Below, one piece after another: positions 33,807 to 42,198 of a stretch of 64,000 nucleotides of DNA. The stretch lies in the NCBI GenBank assembly GCA_963557065.1, contig CAUWCT010000001.1:127527-191526 (forward strand), written 5' to 3'. A program made the translations under genes and the position numbers. The DNA is from UMGS1370 sp963557065 (lineage in GTDB: Bacteria > Bacillota > Clostridia > Lachnospirales > Lachnospiraceae). The first letter of the stretch is position 1; the number at the start of each line of letters is the position of its first letter. The notes beneath the pieces are model-generated. The model was not told the origin of the DNA. It was given only the letters and a program-made list of their open reading frames with translations, and did no database searches.

Positions 33807-34448
33807 TTATCTTTTTATACTGATTGTTACGCCATCGCCTATTGGGACAATGGACGTAAGCAAATCCTCACGATGTTTTAGTTCAAACAGGTATTCTCTC
33901 ATTCTGCTGTGAATGGTCCTGTCTCTTCGCTCAACGGCAAATCTGGATTCCACAATGGTGCCATCCTGAAAAACATTGTCAGAAATCAGCACTCCTCCAA
34001 CCGGCAAAAGCCGCAGCACATCCGGCAGCCAATGGATATACTGCCCCTTTGCCCCGTCCATGAAAATCAGATCATAAGAACCGGTAAGTTCCGGCAGGAT
34101 CAGGCCAGCGTCTCCCTCCAAAAGAGTAATCCGATCTTCCATCCCTGCCAGACGGAAATTTTCCCTGGCTCTTGGAATCCTTTTTTCATAGTTTTCAATC
34201 GTAGTAATGCGGCAGTCCTCCGGCATAACCTGGGCCATCAAAAGGGCTGAATATCCGATTGCCGTCCCAACTTCCAAAATAGACTTCGGCGAACAGAGCA
34301 TTGTCATAACCTGTAAAAACGAGACTGCCTCCGGGCGGATAATGGGAACTCTTTCCGCCCTGGCCTTTCGCGCAATCTCATCGCATAATTCTCCCTGGCC
34401 CTGTTCCAGCGAAACGATAAAATCCGCAATTCTTTCTTTCTCTGTCAT
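33807..34448 (-). CDS. trmR: tRNA 5-hydroxyuridine methyltransferase (TrmR-like O-methyltransferase)
   Basis: A 213-residue SAM-dependent O-methyltransferase of the catechol/caffeoyl-CoA type. Motif I is SILEVGTAIGYSALLMA, the acidic ribose contact is in TIENYEKR, and the metal-site aspartates lie in DLIFMDGAKGQY and LISDNVFQDG. In B. subtilis the equivalent YrrM methylates 5-hydroxyuridine-34 of tRNA to 5-methoxyuridine. The adjacent U32 gene would supply the hydroxyl. It overlaps the MltG-like gene by 4 nt (ATGA). Without that context it could be called only a general O-methyltransferase. Confidence 0.85.
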   Translation of the reverse strand: MTEKERIADFIVSLEQGQGELCDEIARKARAERVPIIRPEAVSFLQVMTMLCSPKSILEVGTAIGYSALLMAQVMPEDCRITTIENYEKRIPRARENFRLAGMEDRITLLEGDAGLILPELTGSYDLIFMDGAKGQYIHWLPDVLRLLPVGGVLISDNVFQDGTIVESRFAVERRDRTIHSRMREYLFELKHREDLLTSIVPIGDGVTISIKR

Positions 34449-34837
34449 TCTTCTTCCTCTGACGGGGCAACTGTACTGACCATATCCAGAATCTCTCTGG
34501 AGGTCATGGATGTATTCAGCGTATAAGTCCCCGGCTGTATCTCATATTCATAAACCATTGCCTGAATAATAAAGGAATACTGATTGCTAATAAGGCCCTG
34601 TTTCTCCAGCTTTTTGCCAACTTCAGAAACGGATGCGCCAGGCTCCAAGGTAATTTCCATGTCTCTTCCAGGCGCTCCTTCCATAGAAGACGCATAAAAA
34701 ATCTCATGGCCGAATTCATACCCTTTTGTTGCGCCCTCATAGAGCAAAAGAATTGCAACTGCATAGATAATCAGCCGGAATGAAATCCCGATAATGGTTC
34801 CTGTTACCCTGTTAATATCTTTTGTCGTCTCGCTCAT
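34445..34837 (-). CDS. Short MltG-like membrane protein without the catalytic domain
   Basis: A 130-residue protein with one membrane helix (about residues 15-37) and an extracellular LysM-like region (EITLEPGASVSEVGKKLEKQGLISN ... GTYTLNTSMTSREILDMV). Both match the N-terminal third of endolytic murein transglycosylase MltG (about 340 residues). The catalytic YceG domain with its glutamate is absent, and the frame ends cleanly in a Glu-rich tail just before trmR, so this may be a stable short form rather than a recent break. The gene order upstream of trmR equals that of mltG (yrrL) in Bacillus. Confidence 0.75.
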   Translation of the reverse strand: MSETTKDINRVTGTIIGISFRLIIYAVAILLLYEGATKGYEFGHEIFYASSMEGAPGRDMEITLEPGASVSEVGKKLEKQGLISNQYSFIIQAMVYEYEIQPGTYTLNTSMTSREILDMVSTVAPSEEEE

Positions 34838-34855
34838 AATCCATTCCTCTTTATT

Positions 34856-36754
34856 TTATACTTCCATGATAATGGGCAAAATCATAGGACTTCTCTTCAT
34901 CCTCTTCCACAGAAAATCACTTAAGCAGTCCCGGATAATGGTTTTAATCTTGCCCCAGTCTGCAATATGGTGATTTAAGCAGTCTGCCACCGCCTCGTCC
35001 ACCACAGTCTGAGCTTCTTCCAGCAAGTCTTCTGACTCCCGGACATAGACAAATCCCCTGGATACGATATCAGGCCCTGCTAACAGCTGGTTGCTGTGCT
35101 TTTCCAGCGTCAGGACTACGACAATAATGCCGTTCTGCGCCAGATTCTGTCTGTCACGAAGCACAATATTGCCAACATCTCCTACTCCCAGTCCGTCTAC
35201 CAGGATTCCTCCTGCCGGCACATGATCCACTACATTGCAGCTTTCTTCATTTAATTCCAGCACATCGCCGGAATTAAGCATAATCACATTTTCTTTTGGA
35301 ATACCTACAGATTCCGCAAGACTTCCCTGGGCCATACGATGGCGGTACTCACCATGAATCGGAATGGAATACGTCGGATGAATCAGGGAATACAAAAGCT
35401 TAATCTCTTCCTGGCAGGCATGTCCGGATACATGGGTATCCTGAAAAATCACCTCGGCTCCCTTCATGGAAAGTTCGTTGATTACTTTGGATACTGCCTT
35501 CTCATTGCCCGGAATGGGGGTAGAACTTAGGATAACCACATCTCCCGGCATAATGGACACCTTGCGGTGAAGGGAAGACGCCATCCTGGACAAAGCGGCC
35601 ATAGACTCTCCCTGACTGCCGGTAGTAATCAGGACCGTCTGCTCCTCCGGATAATTTTTCAACTGCTCAATATCAATTAATGTGCCGTCCGGAATGTTAA
35701 TATATCCCAGTTCGCTGGCTGTTGTAATCACATTGACCATACTCCGCCCTTCAATCACCACTTTTCGGTTGTACTTATTGGCAGAGTTGATAATCTGCTG
35801 CACCCTGTCCACATTGGAAGCAAAGGTAGCCACAATAATACGGTTTGATGTATGATCCGAAAAAATAGAATCAAACGTCTTTCCCACTGTCCGTTCAGAC
35901 ATGGTAAATCCGGGGCGGATAGCATTGGTACTGTCGCACATTAAAGCCAGCACGCCCTTTTTGCCAAGTTCTGCTAAACGCTGTAAATCAATGGAATCGC
36001 CAAATACCGGCGTATAATCGATTTTAAAGTCTCCAGTATGCAGAATCACACCTGCAGGAGAGAAAATCGCCAGAGCCGACGCATCGGCAATGCTGTGGTT
36101 GGTTTTAATAAATTCCACGCGAAAACATCCAAGCGTTACTGACTGCCCATGCTTCATCACCTTGCGCTTTACATTTTTCAGCATACCATGTTCTTTCAGC
36201 TTGTTGTCGATCAGCCCGATGGTCAGCTTAGTCCCGTAAACCGGGACGTTAATCTGTTTTAAGATATAAGGCAGAGCGCCAATGTGATCCTCATGTCCAT
36301 GGGTAATCACAAACCCTTTTACCTTGTCAATATTCTGTGCCAGATAGGTAACATCCGGGATAACCAGATCGATTCCCAGCATATCATCGCTTGGAAATGC
36401 CAGTCCGCAGTCCACAATAATAATGCTGTCGCCGCATTCAAACGCTGTAATATTCATACCAATCTGCTCTAAGCCGCCCAGGGGAATAATCTTTACTTTC
36501 GACGCAGATTTTTCTTCTCCTGCTCCGGCTCTCTTTACGCGGCTTACAGGTCTTCTGCCTGTGCGGGGAAGTCTCGCTCCTTCTGTCACTGTCATTCTGG
36601 CATTTCTGTCTTCCCTTACTCCCCTCTCCTCTTTTGCGGTGCGGCTCTCATTTGCCGGTCGGGCAGCACGATAATTTCTCGTCCTTTTCACTGTTCTGGG
36701 AGCCTTTATTTCATCTTTCGCATACTCCGCATTTGATGTCTGTTCTGTTTTCAA
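34856..36754 (-). CDS. rnjA: Ribonuclease J
   Basis: A 632-residue metallo-beta-lactamase/beta-CASP ribonuclease with 5'-3' exo- and endonuclease activity in mRNA decay. The zinc motif HGHEDHIG is at about residues 155-162, with further ligands in ILHTGDFKID and the beta-CASP stretch from about 300. The C-terminal motif SGHACQEE is intact. An extra N-terminal extension of about 85 residues is rich in Arg, Lys and Glu and appears disordered; it is absent from the usual 555-residue enzymes. It lies between DUF1292 and the mltG-like gene, interrupting an order conserved in Bacillus. Confidence 0.95.
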   Translation of the reverse strand: MKTEQTSNAEYAKDEIKAPRTVKRTRNYRAARPANESRTAKEERGVREDRNARMTVTEGARLPRTGRRPVSRVKRAGAGEEKSASKVKIIPLGGLEQIGMNITAFECGDSIIIVDCGLAFPSDDMLGIDLVIPDVTYLAQNIDKVKGFVITHGHEDHIGALPYILKQINVPVYGTKLTIGLIDNKLKEHGMLKNVKRKVMKHGQSVTLGCFRVEFIKTNHSIADASALAIFSPAGVILHTGDFKIDYTPVFGDSIDLQRLAELGKKGVLALMCDSTNAIRPGFTMSERTVGKTFDSIFSDHTSNRIIVATFASNVDRVQQIINSANKYNRKVVIEGRSMVNVITTASELGYINIPDGTLIDIEQLKNYPEEQTVLITTGSQGESMAALSRMASSLHRKVSIMPGDVVILSSTPIPGNEKAVSKVINELSMKGAEVIFQDTHVSGHACQEEIKLLYSLIHPTYSIPIHGEYRHRMAQGSLAESVGIPKENVIMLNSGDVLELNEESCNVVDHVPAGGILVDGLGVGDVGNIVLRDRQNLAQNGIIVVVLTLEKHSNQLLAGPDIVSRGFVYVRESEDLLEEAQTVVDEAVADCLNHHIADWGKIKTIIRDCLSDFLWKRMKRSPMILPIIMEV

Positions 36755-36774
36755 TCATTTACCTCCTTTAAAGC

Positions 36775-37050
36775 CTATGGCTCTATCTCTATATCCATAT
36801 CTGATACTAATTCCGAAAAAATCCGGTACAGATAATCCAGTTCTCCATCCTCTTCTACAAACTCATAAACTGCCTCTGAATCTTCGGGACGTGAAATATC
36901 CTTTAAAATGTAGCATTCTCCGTCCTCTTCCTCTTCTTTATCCGTCACAAGAAGATAATTTTTCCCATTGATTCGGGTCTCTTCCAACACAAAAAAATCC
37001 ACCATGCTTCCGTCATCGGTCAGCATGGAAATCATTCCGTCTTTATTCAT
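36775..37050 (-). CDS. DUF1292 (YrzB-like) protein
   Basis: A 91-residue very acidic protein. DUF1292 members start with an acidic strand pair and have the pattern FFVLEETRINGKNYLLVTDKE...ILKDI, then an acidic C-terminal helix with DLDYLYRIFSELVSD-like sequence. The function is unknown across the family. It is tied by strong synteny to ruvX and ireB; the 5' end overlaps ruvX by 8 nt, so the two are translationally coupled. Confidence 0.88.
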   Translation of the reverse strand: MNKDGMISMLTDDGSMVDFFVLEETRINGKNYLLVTDKEEEEDGECYILKDISRPEDSEAVYEFVEEDGELDYLYRIFSELVSDMDIEIEP

Positions 37051-37519
37051 ATTCTCTCTCCTGCCTTTGATCTGGGGCGCTTTCCCTGCCGGCTGCGCCG
37101 GAATCTAAATAGTTTTGAAGAATAAATACCGCAGCAATCTTGTCAATCACTGCCTTCCGCTTTTCCCTGCGCACTTTACTTTCCATCAACACCCGCTCTG
37201 CTGATACAGTGCTTAAACGCTCGTCCCAAAATACTACCGGAATCCCTGTTCGCCTTTCCACCATGGCAGCAAATTCTTCTGTCTTTTTAACACGCTCTCC
37301 GGCAGAGTTATCCATATTTTTGGGATAGCCAAGCACAATACGGGTAATGCTGTATTCCTTTGACAACTCTTCAATCCTGGCAAGAGTGCGACGCAGCTTT
37401 CCTTCCTCATTGCGGGTAATGGTCTCAATCCCCTGGGCTGTAATCCCCAGACTGTCGCTGACTGCCACTCCTACTGTTTTCGATCCGTAGTCCAATCCCA
37501 TAATTCTTGTCATATTCAT
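37043..37519 (-). CDS. ruvX: RuvX/YqgF-family nuclease
   Basis: A 158-residue RNase H-fold enzyme. YqgF proteins process the 5' end of pre-16S rRNA, and some resolve Holliday junctions. Acidic active-site positions are visible in RIMGLDYGSKTVGVAVSD (Asp), FWDERLST and the C-terminal VIDKIAAVFILQNYLD. The start at 37519 is favoured by AGGAG 10 nt upstream; a longer frame adds a hydrophobic N-terminus not found in the family. A tail of about 17 residues past the core is rich in Glu and Gln. The gene lies between ireB and DUF1292, the usual order. Confidence 0.92.
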   Translation of the reverse strand: MNMTRIMGLDYGSKTVGVAVSDSLGITAQGIETITRNEEGKLRRTLARIEELSKEYSITRIVLGYPKNMDNSAGERVKKTEEFAAMVERRTGIPVVFWDERLSTVSAERVLMESKVRREKRKAVIDKIAAVFILQNYLDSGAAGRESAPDQRQEREYE

Positions 37520-37670
37520 ATTGTATTCTCTCCTGACAGACAAAATACCAAATATAAGCAACAAAAGTAGTCGGCTCATCACCAACTATTTTGCAGCGCT
37601 ATATCCGGACGCGGCAAAGGACTGTCTCCTTTGTGCGCGCCATCCTGTCTCACCTGTCATCTAAGCCATA

Positions 37671-37931
37671 TCAGCTGAGTTTCGTCTCAATGTAAACCGC
37701 CATCAGTTCTTCCAGAATCTCATCACGTTCTACCTTCATAATCAAACTTCTGGCGCCCTTATGGCTGGTAATATAAGTCGGGTCTCCTGACATAATATAA
37801 CCGACTATCTGATTGACAGGGTTGTACCCCTTTTCGGTGAGGGCAATATACACGTCTTTTAAGACTCTGCTTACTTCTACCGGAGTCTCCTGAATTGCTT
37901 TAAAATATTGAGTATTTTGAATATCGCCCAT
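37671..37931 (-). CDS. ireB: IreB-family regulatory phosphoprotein
   Basis: An 86-residue all-helical protein (DUF965). In Enterococcus faecalis IreB is phosphorylated by the PASTA kinase IreK and restrains cephalosporin resistance. The hallmark motif NPVNQIVGYIMSGDPTYITSHKGARSLI is present almost unchanged, as is the N-terminal FKAIQETPVEVSRVLKDVY. The ATG at 37931 fits the family; the frame upstream of it has no support. It is the first gene of the ireB-ruvX-DUF1292 cluster; alaS, often its upstream neighbour, is replaced here by mtaB. Confidence 0.93.
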   Translation of the reverse strand: MGDIQNTQYFKAIQETPVEVSRVLKDVYIALTEKGYNPVNQIVGYIMSGDPTYITSHKGARSLIMKVERDEILEELMAVYIETKLS

Positions 37932-37996
37932 TTTTATCACGTCCTTAATCACTATTCTTCTATATTCTAAACCAAAACTTGTGTTTCGGCAAGTCT

Positions 37997-39349
37997 TTAT
38001 TTTCTTAACTTTTCCTGAAGCAGCACCACTTCATTATCCAGCATGGAGACTGCTGTTCCTGAAATAAATATTCCCTTTACTGCCCTGCCTTCTTTCTCCA
38101 GTTCTTCTTTCGGCACTGCCATCCGCACATATTCCGGCGTATGTCCGGTATAGTATTGTCTGCCTTCCAGTGTAACCTCATCCTCTAATAATATACAGCA
38201 TTCTTTTCCCAAAAAGCTTTCGCGGTAGCGAAGAGACATCGTGCGCTCCAAATCAAGGAGAATGCTGCTTCTTTGAGATTTCACCTCTTCCGGCACCTGG
38301 TCAGGCATTTTGTCTGCCTTTGTGCCTTCTCTCCTGGAATATTTAAAGATATGCATTTCATAAAAATCTGCTTTTTCCAAAAACTTTCTGGTCTCGTCAA
38401 ATTCTTCTTCTGTCTCTCCCGGAAATCCCACAATCACATCTGTGGTAATCGCCGGATTGTCAAAGGCGCGGCGCAGACGGCGGCATCCTTCCAGATACTC
38501 TTCTGGTGTGTAATGGCGGTTCATCCTCTTTAACGTCTCTTCCGATCCGCTCTGGAGGGAAAGATGGAAATGAGGGCAAACCTTTGGCATAGAAGAAAGT
38601 TCTTTTGCAAACTCTTCTGTCACGATACGAGGTTCCAGAGAACCCAGGCGGATTCTCTCTACACCGCCAATCTCGTGAACACTCCGAATCAGATCAATCA
38701 GCCCAATGGCCTCCCCTTCCGGAAAATCTTTTCCATAAGAACTTAAGTGAATGCCGGTGAGAACTATCTCCTTATATCCTTTTTCTACCAGACAGCGGAC
38801 TTCCTCTACCACTTCTTCTGGTCTGCGGCTGCGGATACGGCCTCTGGTATAGGGAATAATGCAGTAGCTGCAAAACTGGTTGCAGCCGTCCTGAACCTTT
38901 AAAAAGGCCCTGGTATGATCGGCTATTTTCCGAATGTGGAGATCCTCATATTCTTTTGTTTTGGAAATATCAATCACATAGGATCTGGACGCTTTCCCGT
39001 TTCTGGAAGTCAGATAGCCGTCCAGTATTGCAGGCAGATCTTTCTTTTTATTATTGCCCACAATCAGATCTACAGAAGCATCTTTTTTTAAATGTTCTTC
39101 TGCGGACTGGGCATAGCATCCTGCCGCAACGACAATGCTGTCCGGATTCTGTTTTTTGGCCCGGTGAAGCATCTGTCTGGACTTTTTGTCTGCAATATTG
39201 GTTACCGAACAGGTGTTGATAATATAGACGTCCGCCTTCTGGCTAAAATCTACAATCCGGTATCCGGCTGTTTCTAAAAGCTGCTGCATGGCCTCTGTCT
39301 CATAGGCATTGACTTTACATCCTAAGTTGTGTAATGCTGCTGTCTTCAT
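37997..39349 (-). CDS. mtaB: tRNA t6A37 methylthiotransferase MtaB
   Basis: A 450-residue radical SAM enzyme that converts t6A37 to ms2t6A in tRNAs reading ANN codons. The N-terminal UPF0004 domain supplies three cysteines of the auxiliary cluster (NLGCKVN, NTCSVTN, AAGCYAQ). The radical SAM motif is CNQFCSYCIIPYTRGR (about residues 155-170). A TRAM-like domain ends the protein. The NLGCKVNAYE start distinguishes MtaB from MiaB and RimO. In Bacillus it belongs to the dnaK-prmA-rsmE group, so its presence downstream of thiI here is a local rearrangement. Confidence 0.95.
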   Translation of the reverse strand: MKTAALHNLGCKVNAYETEAMQQLLETAGYRIVDFSQKADVYIINTCSVTNIADKKSRQMLHRAKKQNPDSIVVAAGCYAQSAEEHLKKDASVDLIVGNNKKKDLPAILDGYLTSRNGKASRSYVIDISKTKEYEDLHIRKIADHTRAFLKVQDGCNQFCSYCIIPYTRGRIRSRRPEEVVEEVRCLVEKGYKEIVLTGIHLSSYGKDFPEGEAIGLIDLIRSVHEIGGVERIRLGSLEPRIVTEEFAKELSSMPKVCPHFHLSLQSGSEETLKRMNRHYTPEEYLEGCRRLRRAFDNPAITTDVIVGFPGETEEEFDETRKFLEKADFYEMHIFKYSRREGTKADKMPDQVPEEVKSQRSSILLDLERTMSLRYRESFLGKECCILLEDEVTLEGRQYYTGHTPEYVRMAVPKEELEKEGRAVKGIFISGTAVSMLDNEVVLLQEKLRK

Positions 39350-39386
39350 AAAAGGACTCCTGTGTTGTTTTCATGTAAACTTTCTA

Positions 39387-39418
39387 TTGACTTTTGTCTG
39401 GTATCTTTGTAGTATAAT
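39387..39418 (+). promoter_or_regulatory. Promoter of the HPr-like gene
   Basis: TTGACT (39387-39392) is followed after 17 bp by TAGTAT and after 20 bp by the better box TATAAT (39413-39418). Roughly 60 nt of leader precede the SD AAGGAGG. Confidence 0.5.
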
Positions 39419-39479
39419 AGTAAGGTTCTAATTATTTTAATAATTCCTATAATACATAGATGCAAGGAGGATTCTTCCA

Positions 39480-39713
39480 ATGAGAACTGTTCACATTTCT
39501 TTAAATTCCATCGATAAGGTAAAATCTTTTGTCAACGATTTAGCAAAGTTTGACGCTGATTTTGATTTGGTTTCCGGCAGATATATTATTGACGCTAAAT
39601 CCATTATGGGTATCTTCAGTCTGGATCTTTCCAAACCAATCGACTTAAATATCCATACAGAAAACAATATCGAGGAGATTTTAAATACTCTTTCTCCTTA
39701 TACCATTGATTAA
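39480..39713 (+). CDS. HPr-like protein lacking the active-site histidine
   Basis: A 77-residue protein that aligns along its full length with HPr, the phosphocarrier of the sugar PTS. The regulatory serine region is conserved as AKSIMGIFSLDL (Ser41, equivalent to Ser46). The catalytic loop GIHARPA is replaced by a stretch without histidine (NSIDKVKSFVNDLA), so it cannot carry PTS phosphate from enzyme I. The closest functional parallel is Crh of Bacillus, which also lacks this His and works with CcpA after Ser phosphorylation. A single-gene transcript: own promoter, ideal SD and a strong terminator. A role in carbon regulation is inference. Confidence 0.85.
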   Translation: MRTVHISLNSIDKVKSFVNDLAKFDADFDLVSGRYIIDAKSIMGIFSLDLSKPIDLNIHTENNIEEILNTLSPYTID

Positions 39714-39729
39714 TCTCGTCTGCAAGTAC

Positions 39730-39764
39730 AAGGGGCTGCCGTTTATACGGCGGCCCCTTTTGTC
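39730..39764 (+). terminator. Rho-independent terminator of the HPr-like gene
   Basis: AAGGGGCTGCCGT pairs with ACGGCGGCCCCTT around a TTAT loop, followed by TTGTCT. Confidence 0.85.
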
Positions 39765-39807
39765 TAGTACAGCAAAAACTTAGTTTTCGTTATACTGGTG
39801 CACTGGT

Positions 39808-40989
39808 TTAGCGGCACCATACCGTCTCTGCTGTCTCAATCGCAGTCTCCATCATCTCATCGATCTTTTCCATCAGGTTTTCTTCAGAACGGCGGATAAT
39901 GCCAAGATTTGGTTTGGTCACCGGATGTTTTGCCACAAAAATGGTACAGCAGTCCTCATAAGGCTGTATGGAAGTCTCAAAGGTTCCGATTTTTTCTGCT
40001 ACATCCACAATTTCCTGCTTGTCAAATCCAATTACCGGACGGAATACCGGCATTGTACAGGCATCGTCTGTCGCAGCCAGAGACTGCATGGTCTGGGATG
40101 CCACCTGTCCGATGCTTTCTCCCGTAATCAGCCCATGGCAATTATTTGCCAAAGCCAGTCTTTCTGCAATCCGCATCATATAACGGCGCATAATAATTGT
40201 CAGTTCCTCATGGGGACACTGCTCATAAATATAAAGCTGAATGTCTGTAAAGTTGACAATGTGCAGCGGAATGGGACCTGCATATTGAGCTACCAGCTTT
40301 GCCAGATCTACTACTTTCTGTTTTGCCCGATCGCTGGTATAGGGCGGAGCGTGGAAATACGTAGCTTCCAGGCGAACGCCTCTTTTGGCAATCATATATC
40401 CTGCCACCGGACTGTCAATTCCGCCTGACAAAAGCAGCATTGCCTTTCCATTGGTTCCAACCGGCATTCCCCCCGGCCCCGGAATCGTCTCGGAAAAGAT
40501 GTTGACCTTTTGCCGTACTTCTACATGAAGCAGAACGTCCGGATTGTGCACATCTACTTTTGTCTCCGGATATGTCTCCAGGATTACTTCTCCCAGATCC
40601 CGGTTAATCTGCTCTGAGTTGACCGGATAATGCTTATTTGCTCTTCTGGCTGCTACCTTAAAGGTAAAATGCTTATCCGGATAAACCTGATCCACATACG
40701 CTTTTACCTGCTCTTTTAAGTCTTCGTACCCTTTATCCTCAATCTGAACCATTGGACAGATTGCCGCAATGCCGAATACTTTCTTTAATGCTTCCACTGC
40801 TTCGTCAAAATCAAACGGTTTAGATGCCTGAGCATAGATACGGCCGGATTCTTTTGTTACCAGAAATCCTCCGTCCACTCCTTTTAATGCATGATTAATC
40901 TGTTTGACTAATGCGTCTTCAAACAGATACCGGTTTTTGCCTTTTACGCCGATTTCGGCATATTTAATTAAAAATGACTGGTATTCCAT
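39808..40989 (-). CDS. thiI: tRNA 4-thiouridine synthetase ThiI
   Basis: A 393-residue enzyme that adenylates U8 of tRNA and inserts sulfur. The N-terminal ferredoxin-like region and THUMP domain occupy residues 1-165, and the PP-loop LLLSGGIDSPVAGYM is near 185. The C-terminal rhodanese domain of the E. coli enzyme is absent, as is normal in Firmicutes, where a dedicated cysteine desulfurase hands sulfur to ThiI. That partner is the gene 17 nt upstream. A GESIGQVASQT motif closes the adenylation site. Confidence 0.96.
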   Translation of the reverse strand: MEYQSFLIKYAEIGVKGKNRYLFEDALVKQINHALKGVDGGFLVTKESGRIYAQASKPFDFDEAVEALKKVFGIAAICPMVQIEDKGYEDLKEQVKAYVDQVYPDKHFTFKVAARRANKHYPVNSEQINRDLGEVILETYPETKVDVHNPDVLLHVEVRQKVNIFSETIPGPGGMPVGTNGKAMLLLSGGIDSPVAGYMIAKRGVRLEATYFHAPPYTSDRAKQKVVDLAKLVAQYAGPIPLHIVNFTDIQLYIYEQCPHEELTIIMRRYMMRIAERLALANNCHGLITGESIGQVASQTMQSLAATDDACTMPVFRPVIGFDKQEIVDVAEKIGTFETSIQPYEDCCTIFVAKHPVTKPNLGIIRRSEENLMEKIDEMMETAIETAETVWCR

Positions 40990-41006
40990 AATAATTCCTT
41001 CCTGTG

Positions 41007-42173
41007 TTATCCTCTCTGATACCGGCGCAGAACCGGCAGCAGTTCCTTAAGGGCATCTATACATCGATCAATTTCCTGCATGGTGTTAAAACGACTGAAA
41101 CTAAACCGCAAAGTAGCATCCAAATATTCTCTTCCCACACCAATACTCTTTAACGTACCGCTGATAGCCGGATGATTGGAAGAACAGGCAGAACCGGAGG
41201 AGACATAAATCCCCCTGTCTTCTAATGCGTGAAGCAGCACTTCACTGCGAACGCCCTGAAAGCTTACGCTGGCAATCTGCGGAGCGCTCTCCATCCCCTT
41301 TTTGCTGTTTACCACAACTTTGTCTAATTTGGACACTTCTTCTGTAAAATAATCTTTCAAACTGCAAAGATGGGCAATCTTATTGTCAAAATCTGTATAG
41401 GCTTCCTTTGCTGCCTGCCCAAGCCCTGCAATCCCCGGCACATTTTCTGTCCCGGAACGCATATTTTTCTGCTGGCCGCCTCCTAATATCAGAGGCTTTA
41501 CCTTCGCTTTCTCATTGATATACAGAAATCCTGCTCCTTTTGGCCCATGGATTTTATGAGCGCTGACGGAAAGCAAATCAATCCCCTGTTTTTTGGGGCG
41601 GATTGCATATTTTCCATATGCCTGAATTGCGTCTACATGAAATAACGCTTTCGGACTTTTTTCCCGAATGACAGAACCAATCTCGTCAATAGGCTCTACG
41701 GCCCCCACCTCATTGTTGACATACATGATAGAGACCAGAATTGTATCCGGGCACAGACTCTCTCTTAGTTCGTCCAATGAAATATGTCCGTCCCTGTCCA
41801 CTGAAAGATAGGTTACTTCAAATCCCAGTTCTTCCAGAAAAATCAGAGGGTTATAGACCGAAGGATGCTCAATTCTGGTAGTGATAATGTGATTGCCGGC
41901 CCTTTTATTGGCCATGGCCGCCCCAATCAGGGCCATGTTGTTGGACTCTGTCCCTCCGGAAGTAAAAACAATTTCCTTTGGCTGCACTTTCAAAGTCTTT
42001 GCGATCACCTCTGCCGCCTCTTTTACATAATCTTCCGCTTCTTTTCCCTTGCGGTGTCTGGCAGAAGGATTCCCGTAATCCTCTGTCATGGTCTTTATAA
42101 CAACCTCTTTCACGCTGTCCAAAACCCTCGTGGTGGCGGAATTATCAAAATAAATTTCATCACGACTTACCAT
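41007..42173 (-). CDS. Cysteine desulfurase (NifS/IscS family, ThiI partner)
   Basis: A 388-residue PLP enzyme that converts cysteine to alanine and an enzyme-bound persulfide. The PLP lysine is in SVSAHKIHGPKGAGFLY, the active-site cysteine in the flexible loop SSGSACSSNHP (near residue 325), and the N-terminal YFDNSATTRV is typical. By position directly before thiI it corresponds to NifZ-type desulfurases that serve 4-thiouridine formation rather than Fe-S assembly; the sequence alone cannot exclude a wider role. It follows rsmE by 25 nt. Confidence 0.93.
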   Translation of the reverse strand: MVSRDEIYFDNSATTRVLDSVKEVVIKTMTEDYGNPSARHRKGKEAEDYVKEAAEVIAKTLKVQPKEIVFTSGGTESNNMALIGAAMANKRAGNHIITTRIEHPSVYNPLIFLEELGFEVTYLSVDRDGHISLDELRESLCPDTILVSIMYVNNEVGAVEPIDEIGSVIREKSPKALFHVDAIQAYGKYAIRPKKQGIDLLSVSAHKIHGPKGAGFLYINEKAKVKPLILGGGQQKNMRSGTENVPGIAGLGQAAKEAYTDFDNKIAHLCSLKDYFTEEVSKLDKVVVNSKKGMESAPQIASVSFQGVRSEVLLHALEDRGIYVSSGSACSSNHPAISGTLKSIGVGREYLDATLRFSFSRFNTMQEIDRCIDALKELLPVLRRYQRG

Positions 42174-42198
42174 GTTGTATCTGCTCCTTCAATTAACG

